Shown here piece after piece: positions 8,646 through 16,446 of a stretch of 38,566 nucleotides of DNA. The DNA comes from Flavobacteriales bacterium (lineage in GTDB: Bacteria > Bacteroidota > Bacteroidia > Flavobacteriales > Schleiferiaceae), in contig JAAXJR010000013.1 in assembly GCA_012269745.1 (NCBI GenBank), positions 1 through 38,566 of the forward strand, read 5' to 3'. A model generated the notes under the pieces. It was not told the DNA's origin. It did no database searches and saw nothing but the letters and a program-made list of their open reading frames with translations. Numbering within the stretch: the stretch's first letter is position 1; every line of letters starts with the position of its first letter. Position numbers and translations under genes: made by a program.

Positions 8646-9054
8646 AGTTTTTGAGTGTTTTTGATTTTGTTATCGCAGGAAAAGTTAGAAAAATTCATCG
8701 CCCATTTTTGAACCAAAACCTAAATCAAGTGTTTCCTCTGACTGTGATTTTCGACTCGACGCAACTTATTAAGTGTCGTAAATGCCCTTTAATACTGGGA
8801 TAGATGTTTCCTATATCTCTTCGGCTATCTTGTTAGTTTCATGTGAAGAATTTTAGTAAATAGTGTTTTAAACTCACTGATTTATAAGGGCTTTAGATAG
8901 CCTTGGCAGCATCTGCAGGCTATCTAGCAGTAAAACCAACAACACGAATTCATTAGATTTTATTCCATAAAGTGTACCAACAGACCTTTTATATATTCAA
9001 GGTGACCGGCCATTCATTAATGCTTTCAGCGGATCTTCGTACCTTGAGTATCTG
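8646..9054. other. Structured intergenic region between divergent genes
   Basis: 409 bases between the divergent genes at 8645 (minus) and 9055 (plus). It contains the three-segment pairing region at 8782-8926. It also has TCAAGGT (8997-9003) and ACCTTGA (9041-9047), which could pair over a 37-base loop just before the ATG at 9055. No convincing -33/-7 pair was found on either strand, although both promoters should be here. No tRNA-like or known riboswitch pattern was recognised. Confidence 0.6.
8782..8926 (+). promoter_or_regulatory. Possible leader region with mutually exclusive hairpins
   Basis: The word GGCTATCT occurs at 8823-8830 and again at 8918-8925. Its reverse complement AGATAGCC lies between them at 8895-8902. 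Segment 2 can therefore pair with segment 1 (8 base pairs) or segment 3 (9 base pairs, TAGATAGCC 8894-8902 with GGCTATCTA 8918-8926). The second hairpin gains an inner GCAG/CTGC stem (8906-8909, 8913-8916). Segment 1 falls inside a 24-codon open frame, ATG 8782 to TAG 8856. This resembles attenuator geometry, but no T-run follows segment 3. Alternatively the words are protein-binding half-sites. Function is inference. Confidence 0.35.
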
Positions 9055-9945
9055 ATGATACAATTCAACTCGCGCTTGCTTCTAGCTGCTTTACTTATTG
9101 TAACAGAAATGAGCGGTCAAAAACTAATAGTCTTAGGTACGCTTCAAGATGCGGGCTCGCCTCAGTTGCTGTGTGAAAAAGAATGTTGCGCCCATCCAAA
9201 ACCAAACGACTACGTGTCCTGCCTTGGCGTGATAGATTCAACACGTGCGCTTCTCTTTGACGCTACACCTGATATCGTTCCTCAGCTCTCTGAGCTCTTA
9301 AATAGGTCTGGTACAGATCGCTTTTCCATTTTCTTAACCCATGCGCATGTTGGGCATTACACCGGGCTCATGCATCTCGGCAGGGAAGCTGCTAACACCC
9401 GTAAGGTGCGTGTATATGCCATGCCTAGAATGCTTGAGTTCCTGGCTAAAAACGGACCTTGGAACCAGCTTTTAAAGCTTCAAAACATTGTGCTCAACGG
9501 CTTAGAAAACGGCGTGCCTCGAACATTAGACAACGGGGTAAAAGTTGAGCCTATTTTAGTCCCGCACCGCGATGAATTTTCAGAAACCGTAGGGTATTAC
9601 ATCGAAGGTCCAAACAAAACAGCCCTGTACATTCCTGATATCGACAAGTGGACCGAATGGGAGGAGAATATTCTCGGCCTTGTGCCCACAGTGGATTACG
9701 CTTTCATAGACGGCACCTTTTTCGCAGATGGCGAGATTCCGAGACCGATGTCAGAGGTGCCCCACCCGTTCGTCTCTGAAAGTATTGCGCTATTAAAGCA
9801 CTTGCCCGAAGCCGAAAGGAAGAAAGTCTACTTTATTCACCTTAACCACAGCAACCCTGCAAGAGAGGCCAATTTTGAAGGTCGAAAGGCAGCAGAGGCG
9901 CTCGGGTTTCACTTTGCTGAATTTGGCTTAGAGGTTGATTTATAG
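9055..9945 (+). CDS. Exported PqqB-like metallo-beta-lactamase-fold protein
   Basis: A 296-residue protein with an N-terminal signal peptide (about 1-21). It has the PqqB-like opening LIVLGTLQDAGSPQLLC, with further cysteines at 44, 45 and 56 that could form an extra metal site. It also has the metal motif LTHAHVGHYTGL (94-105). In the latter the usual HxHxDH reads HAHVGH, so the aspartate is glycine; related exported proteins share this as far as I recall. Further conserved residues are the aspartate of YIPDIDKW, the FIDGTFF strand and the histidines of VYFIHLNHSNP. No other PQQ gene is nearby, so a role in PQQ synthesis is not supported; a hydrolase acting in the periplasm is more likely. 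A barrel gene follows after 26 bases, with its own promoter-like sequence. Confidence 0.85.
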   Translation: MIQFNSRLLLAALLIVTEMSGQKLIVLGTLQDAGSPQLLCEKECCAHPKPNDYVSCLGVIDSTRALLFDATPDIVPQLSELLNRSGTDRFSIFLTHAHVGHYTGLMHLGREAANTRKVRVYAMPRMLEFLAKNGPWNQLLKLQNIVLNGLENGVPRTLDNGVKVEPILVPHRDEFSETVGYYIEGPNKTALYIPDIDKWTEWEENILGLVPTVDYAFIDGTFFADGEIPRPMSEVPHPFVSESIALLKHLPEAERKKVYFIHLNHSNPAREANFEGRKAAEALGFHFAEFGLEVDL

Positions 9946-9954
9946 GTATCTTCG
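9922..9954 (+). promoter_or_regulatory. Probable promoter of the 9972 barrel gene
   Basis: TTTG (9922-9925) and TATCTTCG (9947-9954) are separated by 21 bases and match the Bacteroidota -33/-7 pattern with one mismatch in the -7 element. The -33 element lies within the last codons of the preceding gene. Confidence 0.5.
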
Positions 9955-9971
9955 AGCCAATCACAGCTCAT

Positions 9972-11237
9972 ATGAAGAACCATATTTTAGGCTTTTGCCT
10001 CCTCATTTTCACGTTATTTTCGACTCCTACCAATGCCCAAGATTGGGAAAAACGCCACGCTTTTGCCAAAGCGTATTTCGGTGCTGGAGCATATTACATG
10101 CCTACTCTTAATCCGGGCACCGTATTGGATGTCGACGGCAACCTACAATCTTTTGAGAAGGCTGCATTTATGACCCCTGCAGTAAATATTGGGGCAACCC
10201 ATTTCTGGGGACACGCAGATTTCTATGTAAGTATCACGACCACAGACATCACTTTTGGTGAAAACACTATTGAAAACAACTATCGTTTAGGAACCTTTAC
10301 TGGGTTGCGCTTGTACCCCTATCCTACTGAAGTGGGTAAGATGCGTCCTTATGTAGGTTACGCATTCTCGCCCTACCGCTACAAGCAAGTCAATGCTAGC
10401 GGTGAAGAGTTCAAGCACACTGCTGTAAAGTCTATGTACAATGCAGGCTTGGCCTACCAACTGCCTAGTGCCTACATCACTTTAGAATACGGCAGAACAG
10501 CCAACCCTAATTTTGATACCTACCTGTCAAGAACTCAAACGGGATCTGATGCCTTCCCTGCGAGCATGTTCCAGCTGGGGATCAACTTCGCGATTGAAAC
10601 GACAAGTCCTTCTGCGTCGCCAATGAATAAAAAGGCCAACGAAGTCTTTGCTGCATCAAACGCCGATGGATTGTTTGTAGCAGCAGGGCCATCCTCTGCC
10701 TTCCCGGTTCAAAGTTCTTCTTACGTTACCGATTCTCGACCGTATTTAGACGACATGAGCATGCCTATTATCTTCCCGGATTTTGCGGCGGGCTACCACT
10801 TTACCAAATCGGACTTTATCGTGGCTGCAGCATCAAGACGCACCATACAAAAGCGCAGTGCCTTCAACTACACCTCAAGACTTGAGCGTCAGAGTTTGAA
10901 TATTGAAGGGTATAAGTTTCTCTTCGATTACCACGGGTTTGTTCCGTATCTCGGGGCGGGGATTGGACGCGAAAATATAGAACTTACCCGCACAGAGTTC
11001 GGCAACGATCTGGATCCTGTCACCGAACAAATCTGGAGCCCAAACATTGTATTCGGATGGGATATTCGCCCGAGTGTCAAGGGGGATTGGTGGATCTTAA
11101 GAACGAATCTTCGCTATTACCCAACGTTACAGCTTGACCTTGCCGAAGGGGCATTGAGCCAACAACATCTCGAATTCAACTTTATCCAGTTGGTGGTTTA
11201 TCCGCAACGCTTGCAGAAAATAATGAAAGGCTTCTAG
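9972..11237 (+). CDS. Outer-membrane protein with two tandem small barrels
   Basis: A 421-residue protein with signal peptide (1-22, ending TNA). The mature part is full of alternating aromatic/polar strands and seems to hold two OmpA-like barrel halves. One runs over about residues 30-212, ending FQLGINFAIE; the other over about 228-421, ending LEFNFIQLVVY. A low-complexity linker, about 213-225 (TTSPSASPMNKKA), joins them. The last residue is phenylalanine. Both halves contain a GAGAYY/GLFVAAGPS-type first strand and a late strand describing a PYVGYAF/PYLGAGIG turn, suggesting an internal duplication. I do not recognise a specific function. Its stop codon shares bases with the stop of the convergent sulfatase gene (CTAG at 11234-11237). 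Confidence 0.75.
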   Translation: MKNHILGFCLLIFTLFSTPTNAQDWEKRHAFAKAYFGAGAYYMPTLNPGTVLDVDGNLQSFEKAAFMTPAVNIGATHFWGHADFYVSITTTDITFGENTIENNYRLGTFTGLRLYPYPTEVGKMRPYVGYAFSPYRYKQVNASGEEFKHTAVKSMYNAGLAYQLPSAYITLEYGRTANPNFDTYLSRTQTGSDAFPASMFQLGINFAIETTSPSASPMNKKANEVFAASNADGLFVAAGPSSAFPVQSSSYVTDSRPYLDDMSMPIIFPDFAAGYHFTKSDFIVAAASRRTIQKRSAFNYTSRLERQSLNIEGYKFLFDYHGFVPYLGAGIGRENIELTRTEFGNDLDPVTEQIWSPNIVFGWDIRPSVKGDWWILRTNLRYYPTLQLDLAEGALSQQHLEFNFIQLVVYPQRLQKIMKGF

Positions 11238-12649
11238 TGACCGTACATCTCTAGGCGCCAATCTTCTCCTTTTTCAGCTTTATAGCTCTTTAATTCTGCC
11301 CAAAGTCGCTCTACCACCTCCGGGTGGTCGGCGCTTACGTCGTTATTGTTGCGCAAGTCAACATCAAGGTCAAACAGTTCTAGTTCGCCCTTGGTCTCGT
11401 GCCAACGCAAGAACCACTGTCCCTGGCGAATCCAGTACCCATTAACATGGTCTCCCATGACATTCTTTGGGTCATCACTTCGGGTAGTAATCACGTTTCC
11501 GTAAACACTTGAACGCAGGGATTTTTCGTTCCCCTCCAATATGCTGCGGTAGCTTTTTCCAAAGAAATTTGAAGGCACCTCAACACCTGCATAATCCAAA
11601 ATAGTTGCCGGTAAATCGGCACTGTGAATAAGCGCGGTAGTAGTGGTGTTTGGAGCGATCTTCCCTGGGTAGGAAAAGATGATAGGTGAACGGAAACTCA
11701 TGTCATAAATCGACCCTTTCCCTTTGTCGCCGCCATTGTGTGACCGCATAGGATCATCCCAAAATTCTTGGTCAGGATCCTGCTCCCACCCATTGTCATT
11801 CACATAAACAATCAATGTGTTTTCATAGAGGCCCTTCTCCTTGAGATGAGCGACCAATTGGCCCCAAGCATCGTCAAACCATGTACAATTTGCATAATAC
11901 TGCTTGGCCGATTCTGTCATATCCTCGTCCTTGTACAAATCGTAGTACTGCTGCGGCGCATCAAACGGATAGTGCGGCAATGAGGGCGCGAACCACATGA
12001 AAAACGGCTGCCCCTTGGTCTCTTCCAAGAAGTCATAAGCCGGTTGGTTGGTCACTCGTGCCAGGTCCATGCCGTCGCCGCCCATATGCTCTAAAAACCA
12101 ATTCTTCGTCTTCTGATCGCTTTCCATCCAGCCCTTGGTCATGCCGTGTGTAAAACCTCCGTTTTCAAAGGTGTATTCCCACCATTTACCTCCTTGAAAG
12201 CTCACATAGCCCTTTTCCTTCAACAATGTGGGCAGTGTTGCAAAATTGGCCATGTGTTCTGCACGCAAATCAAACTCTCTAGTGAACCCGGCTATTGAAT
12301 CTTCCGGAATGCTCTGTGCGGCTATGATAAAATCTCTCTGTGCTCCCGCCGCACGGTAATAATCGATGGGCAACATCCCGTTGAGCAAGGTCTGTAGGGA
12401 CGGTCGACAATGGTTGTCGCTCACATAACCGTCAGTAAATAGCATGCCCGACGCAGCCAAAGTATCCATGTTGGGTGTATGTACATAATCCGCACCCATG
12501 AAGCCGAAATACGGATAGCCCTGATCATCGCCCACCAGCATGATGACGTTTGGAAGCGCCTCCCCAGCGGCCTGTTCGGGTGTTGTTTCATTGGCACAGC
12601 TGCTTAGCAAAAGTGCGCCTGCTAGTGTAAAAAAGAGGGTTGTTCTCAT
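11234..12649 (-). CDS. Sulfatase-family lipoprotein with non-standard active-site signature
   Basis: The protein is 471 residues from ATG 12649-12647. The start is fixed by a lipoprotein signal (LLLSSC, Cys18) and by the ATGA overlap with the stop of the upstream gene; a longer frame to 12832 would bury the signal peptide. It has the alkaline-phosphatase-superfamily fold of sulfatases: metal ligands D41-D42 (MLVGDDQG), the cysteine normally converted to formylglycine at C81, H226 (LPHYP), NDNG (284-287) and K311 (GGDKGKGS). Two features are unusual. The signature reads CRPSLQTLLNG, with leucine where CxPxR has arginine. The usual GKWH motif is GKWW, with tryptophan at residue 157. It is co-transcribed with a GH127-like gene, suggesting removal of sulfate from a sulfated glycan. 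Activity cannot be assumed. Confidence 0.87.
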   Translation of the reverse strand: MRTTLFFTLAGALLLSSCANETTPEQAAGEALPNVIMLVGDDQGYPYFGFMGADYVHTPNMDTLAASGMLFTDGYVSDNHCRPSLQTLLNGMLPIDYYRAAGAQRDFIIAAQSIPEDSIAGFTREFDLRAEHMANFATLPTLLKEKGYVSFQGGKWWEYTFENGGFTHGMTKGWMESDQKTKNWFLEHMGGDGMDLARVTNQPAYDFLEETKGQPFFMWFAPSLPHYPFDAPQQYYDLYKDEDMTESAKQYYANCTWFDDAWGQLVAHLKEKGLYENTLIVYVNDNGWEQDPDQEFWDDPMRSHNGGDKGKGSIYDMSFRSPIIFSYPGKIAPNTTTTALIHSADLPATILDYAGVEVPSNFFGKSYRSILEGNEKSLRSSVYGNVITTRSDDPKNVMGDHVNGYWIRQGQWFLRWHETKGELELFDLDVDLRNNNDVSADHPEVVERLWAELKSYKAEKGEDWRLEMYGH

Positions 12650-14658
12650 TGTCTTTGAGTAAATGTCGTCTGTCGTAATGTCGTTTGTCCAAAGGGAATT
12701 AGGGTATCCGATGCTACCACTCCTTCCCTTACGGTTTTTACCAGGAGTAGCGGATAATTCTCGCCCTCTGCTTGTTGCACGGCCGAGGTAGCCAAAAGCT
12801 CGAGCTCCTTGTATTGGGTTGATGGCGTACAATAGTAATCGTGGAACCCCTCGAGCGCATAGGATTTAATATTCTCTATTTGTGCAGGTATGTCCTTGGC
12901 GTAGACCAATGGTCCGTAGGTAAGGTACTTCCTGCCCTTAAAGTCTTTTACCGTCGGGGCCGATTCAAAATTCACCTCCAAAGCATCACCCTGAACCCAC
13001 TGGCGCGTGATGTGTGCATAGCCGTTACTTACGCTGTCCACGGGCATGCTACTTTGAAGCTGCGCCCAGGTTGGCACGCGGAAGGTGAAGGTGAAATACA
13101 CGGGGTCGTCCGTTTCTACTTCAAACGCAATGCGGTGCTCGTACGGATAATTCGTGCGCTGGTGTAGGGTAACTGCTTGGCCTTCCACCTGAGTTGTTAA
13201 TGTACTTGGTCCGTACATCAGGGCTGCAATACCTCTTGGACTCCTCATCCACATTTGATTTAGAAAATAGGTCAAGTTCCTTCCATAGTTTGGAACACAG
13301 CATACCGCCGGTTCACTATGCGTTGGCGAATATTTATAGCGCGGATCAGCCGTACGCTCGCCGTTCTCGTGGTGATGGCCGTCCATGGTGTAGCAATTGT
13401 CCAAAGTACCGTACGCCAAGGCCGTTCCACTCTGGTTCCGAGATCCCAACATGGCGTTGTAGGTCAACTCCTCTGCGCTCTGCGCAAAGGCAGCATTCCC
13501 AGACTTCTGGAGCAAGGACCCAAATGAGTTTCGAAGCTCGAGCATCGCACAGTATTCCTGGCCCGTCGTCGACGGGTCCGCCTCTTTCCCTGCAATCCAT
13601 TCATTACCATGACCCGCACCGCTAGGCAACATCACGTTGGAAAGCTTTATCAGCGCAGCATCATACCCTTTCTTTAATCTAGGGTCATTGCTCCTGTAAT
13701 ATGCCGCAGCCAACGCACGCAAGTGCTCGTAGGTATGTACGGCATGACTCTCGTAGGCTGAATCTACCTTTAGCAGATACGGCAATCTCAAATCATTGAA
13801 GGCACGGTTAAGCGGGTACTTCGAGAATTCTTGGTAGAGGTAAGAGGCATAATCAAGATACTCGCCTTTGCCTGTAATTCGTTCGAGAGTTTCACATACA
13901 TCCACCAGCATCAAACCGTGCGTCACACCGCCAAATTCTCCCTCCAAATTAAAAGGACTCCTCCCTTCTGGACCGTACTCCTTCATGGTGAGCCCCATCG
14001 CTCTTTCAACCGCCGCTAGGACGCGCGGCTCTCCCGTGATTTCATAGTAGCCAAGCAGCGTTCGAAAAGCTGTTGTTTGGGCCCATAACTCGCCGTTAGA
14101 GCCCTTGTGCCTGTAGCGTAAGTTTTCCTTGTATATGCCTATGTATCCGTCTTCGTCTTGAGAGGCAAGCAACCCATTCACAATGGCTGTAGCTTGCTGC
14201 ATGGCGCTTTGGTTGTCCGATAAGAAGGCATGACGAACAAAGCCGTCCCACCAATTTCCTATGGTTTCTGCGTTCCACCACATAATAGAGGTTTCCCATG
14301 CCGCTCCAGTAAGCACTAAATCGCCCATTTCAGGCACATCTTCCACACCACCGCGGCGCGCCGAACCATAAAGATCGTCATTTGAAATGCCAGGATACAG
14401 TTCGTCCAAATGGCCAACCATACCCTGTTCAAGATCATTATTCATCATCTCAAGAATCCAACCCTCCGGGCGTACTTGACCGGTAGGGAAAGCCTCAAAG
14501 GCAGTTGGTTTTGGACCCTTATGTTCCAATTCTAGATCATACACTTCTCCCGCAGCGTTCTGATCCACTTCTTGAAGAAAAGCCTCGCCCTGCGAGCTCT
14601 GCTCATTGCAGGAAAGCAAGACGAAAAAAGAGAATGTGAAAAGAATGAATCGGCTCAT
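12646..14658 (-). CDS. GH127-like (DUF1680) glycoside hydrolase lipoprotein
   Basis: The protein has 670 residues, with a lipoprotein signal ending LLSC (Cys17). The body matches the (alpha/alpha)6-barrel family typified by bifidobacterial beta-L-arabinofuranosidase HypBA1. The zinc and nucleophile cluster of that enzyme (Glu, Cys, and a Cys-Cys pair) is visible as E368-Y-C370 and C453-C454 (AVCCVPNYGRN), with very similar spacing. A C-terminal beta-sandwich follows from about 500 (FRVPTWAQ, RKYLTYGPLVYAKD). The family removes beta-L-arabinofuranose or related sugars from glycans; the exact substrate here is unknown. Its stop overlaps the sulfatase start by four bases, so the two are translationally coupled and probably act on the same sulfated polysaccharide. 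No SusC/SusD pair is present in the window. Confidence 0.85.
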   Translation of the reverse strand: MSRFILFTFSFFVLLSCNEQSSQGEAFLQEVDQNAAGEVYDLELEHKGPKPTAFEAFPTGQVRPEGWILEMMNNDLEQGMVGHLDELYPGISNDDLYGSARRGGVEDVPEMGDLVLTGAAWETSIMWWNAETIGNWWDGFVRHAFLSDNQSAMQQATAIVNGLLASQDEDGYIGIYKENLRYRHKGSNGELWAQTTAFRTLLGYYEITGEPRVLAAVERAMGLTMKEYGPEGRSPFNLEGEFGGVTHGLMLVDVCETLERITGKGEYLDYASYLYQEFSKYPLNRAFNDLRLPYLLKVDSAYESHAVHTYEHLRALAAAYYRSNDPRLKKGYDAALIKLSNVMLPSGAGHGNEWIAGKEADPSTTGQEYCAMLELRNSFGSLLQKSGNAAFAQSAEELTYNAMLGSRNQSGTALAYGTLDNCYTMDGHHHENGERTADPRYKYSPTHSEPAVCCVPNYGRNLTYFLNQMWMRSPRGIAALMYGPSTLTTQVEGQAVTLHQRTNYPYEHRIAFEVETDDPVYFTFTFRVPTWAQLQSSMPVDSVSNGYAHITRQWVQGDALEVNFESAPTVKDFKGRKYLTYGPLVYAKDIPAQIENIKSYALEGFHDYYCTPSTQYKELELLATSAVQQAEGENYPLLLVKTVREGVVASDTLIPFGQTTLRQTTFTQRQ

Positions 14659-14741
14659 TGTCCTAAAATAACGACCATCAATGAATTAGGCATTCGTTAA
14701 CACGTATTTGCGTTAAATTGGACAAAAATTACACAAACGCT

Positions 14742-15089
14742 ATGAAAAGCTTAAATGAAAACTGGTTTGCATTTACTCTGATTGCCGTGATTTTCGGCAT
14801 TCTTGGATTCTTGTTGGGCCGCACTTCCGGTCACCACGGACCTAAAGGAATGCCACACATGATGATGGGCGAAGGACACGTTATGAAGAAAGCCATGTTC
14901 ATCACAGACGAAGGAGAAGTTCATGATCTTATGGGCGACTTCGGAGGCGATGTAATGAAGAACATGGATATCGAAGTCATTAAAGGCGATGACGGTGAAA
15001 TTACAGTAACTATTGATAGCCTTGGGGTAGAAGGCATGGAAGGAGAGGCGAAAGCTAAAGTTCGTGTCATAAAAGTCAAAAAAGACTAG
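14742..15089 (+). CDS. Small membrane-anchored Met/His-rich protein
   Basis: The protein is 115 residues from ATG 14742; an in-frame TTG at 14718 is less likely. A short N-terminus is followed by one membrane span (about residues 8-27, FAFTLIAVIFGILGFLLG). Next comes a His/Met-rich stretch (HHGPKGMPHMMMGEGH, about 31-46) and an acidic beta-rich tail (DGEITVTIDSLG) ending in lysines. The His/Met stretch could bind a metal such as copper, but this is only inference. The stop codon overlaps the GTG start of the next gene by one base (TAGTG), so the two are translationally coupled and may be functionally linked to the oxidoreductase. Confidence 0.72.
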   Translation: MKSLNENWFAFTLIAVIFGILGFLLGRTSGHHGPKGMPHMMMGEGHVMKKAMFITDEGEVHDLMGDFGGDVMKNMDIEVIKGDDGEITVTIDSLGVEGMEGEAKAKVRVIKVKKD

Positions 15090-16198
15090 TGCTCAGCTAT
15101 TGGGAAAAAACAACATTACGCCACTTTGATCTAGTGGTTGTTGGAGGCGGTATTGTAGGACACTTTACCGCCTTATTTTATGCCCAAAAGAATCCCACAC
15201 ACCGGGTTGCTATCCTTGAACGCGGACTATTTCCCAGCGGCGCATCCACAAAAAACGCCGGGTTTGCTTGCTTTGGTTCTATTGCAGAGCTAGAGCACGA
15301 TGTTGCGTCCATTGGTGAAGAAGCCACCGCAGCACTTGTGATGAAGCGCTACAATGGCCTTAAACTACTTCGAGAAACGCTTGGGGATGAAGCCACCGGT
15401 TACAGTGAAATTGGTGGATACGAGATGTGCTTTGAGTCTCCCAAACAAGAGCGAATTGACTTTTTTAATGATCTGCTTGAGCCAAACCTTGGAACACGAC
15501 CATACACCATAGTATCACCTGATGGTTATGGGTTCTCAGCGAAGGTCACTCACTTGATTAAAAACAGCCTTGAGGGCACCGTAGATACCGGAAAGATGAT
15601 GGCTGCCTTGCAGCGCAAAGTGGCAAAGGCCGGAGTACTGACTTTCACGCAGAGTCCGGTGGATCGCATTGAAGATACAGAAGGCGGTAAGGTGATCCAT
15701 ATAGATACAGAAGGTGGAACCACCACGTTTTTCTCTCGCCATGTGGCACTTTGCACGAATGCGTTTAGTCGAAAATTCTTAACTGATGTAGACCTTGAGC
15801 CTGGGCGAGGATTAGTCCTGGTTAGTAAGCCTCATCCTGCCTTTAGTTGGGAAGGATCGTTTCATTATCACGATGGCTATAATTACTTCAGAACCGTTGA
15901 CGGCCGCCTTCTTTTAGGCGGTGGTAGACATTTAGACAAGGATGGAGAAACGACGCTCGAAGAAGGCGTGAATGCCTTGATTAAAAAAGCGCTTAAAGAC
16001 GATATGGCCTCGCTTATAGCCCCAGGAGTGGATGTTGAGATCGATTACATGTGGTCGGGCGTCATGGCCTTTGGCATGAACAAACAACCTGTGCTTCAAA
16101 GGGTAGATAGCCACATGGTCGCTGGTGTTCGACTGGGCGGTATGGGTGTAGCTATTGGAGCAGGATTAGGTCAGGAATTGGCAAAATTGATTGGTTAA
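15089..16198 (+). CDS. FAD-dependent oxidoreductase of the D-amino-acid oxidase family
   Basis: The protein has 369 residues, with a GTG start at 15089. The first residues (LSYWEKTTLRHFDL) resemble the N-termini of related Bacteroidota proteins, and the dinucleotide-binding motif follows at once (VVVGGGIVG, about 17-25), so no later start is possible. The second motif is LERGLFPSGASTKNAGFAC, typical of the DAO superfamily (glycine or sarcosine oxidase-like). Near the C-terminus are the GVMAFGMNKQPVL and GVRLGGMGVAIGAGLG stretches that close the FAD site. It probably oxidises an amine substrate in the cytoplasm; the substrate is not evident. The preceding small membrane-protein gene overlaps its start. 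Confidence 0.87.
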   Translation: MLSYWEKTTLRHFDLVVVGGGIVGHFTALFYAQKNPTHRVAILERGLFPSGASTKNAGFACFGSIAELEHDVASIGEEATAALVMKRYNGLKLLRETLGDEATGYSEIGGYEMCFESPKQERIDFFNDLLEPNLGTRPYTIVSPDGYGFSAKVTHLIKNSLEGTVDTGKMMAALQRKVAKAGVLTFTQSPVDRIEDTEGGKVIHIDTEGGTTTFFSRHVALCTNAFSRKFLTDVDLEPGRGLVLVSKPHPAFSWEGSFHYHDGYNYFRTVDGRLLLGGGRHLDKDGETTLEEGVNALIKKALKDDMASLIAPGVDVEIDYMWSGVMAFGMNKQPVLQRVDSHMVAGVRLGGMGVAIGAGLGQELAKLIG

Positions 16199-16291
16199 TA
16201 ACTAGTTGATAAGCAGATGCTTATAATTTAAAACTGCCCTGTATTTAGTATTAAAAACTCGTAACTTATTTGGAAACCAAACGGAAAAGTT

Positions 16292-16444
16292 ATGACAACG
16301 TTTAAAACCACCACGGATCAATTCATTAAGCAACGTATGATGAGCTACCTCCAAGAACTGGGGTACAACTTTTATCAAAGCGCGAAATTGCTAAAATTGA
16401 CTCAGGAAGAAAGAGACGAGATGAGTAGGCATTGGGCCGAATAA
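16292..16444 (+). CDS. Small protein of 50 residues, unknown function
   Basis: An open frame of 50 codons, ATG 16292 to TAA 16444. The product starts MTTFKTTTDQ, continues with FIKQRMMSYLQELGY, and ends in a charged helix (LTQEERDEMSRHWAE). It looks like a compact two-helix soluble protein with no membrane span. The frame fills the space between the oxidoreductase gene and the convergent DUF2490 gene, stopping two bases before the latter's stop. Amino-acid composition is protein-like rather than random. I do not recognise a family. Confidence 0.6.
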   Translation: MTTFKTTTDQFIKQRMMSYLQELGYNFYQSAKLLKLTQEERDEMSRHWAE

Positions 16445-16446
16445 CC

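Noticed and set aside
8894-8926. Intrinsic terminator
   Set aside because: The hairpin is good but no T-run follows on either strand.
9055-9945. PQQ biosynthesis gene pqqB
   Set aside because: It has a signal peptide, a HAHVGH motif and no other PQQ genes nearby; only PqqB-like fold is supported.
12650-12832. Longer sulfatase start
   Set aside because: The extension overlaps the GH127-like gene by about 187 bases and precedes a clear lipoprotein signal peptide. The ATG at 12649 is coupled by ATGA.
13194-13625. 143-codon frame on the plus strand
   Set aside because: It is wholly antisense to the well-supported GH127-like gene, and its product is rich in Arg, Ser and Pro without a domain.
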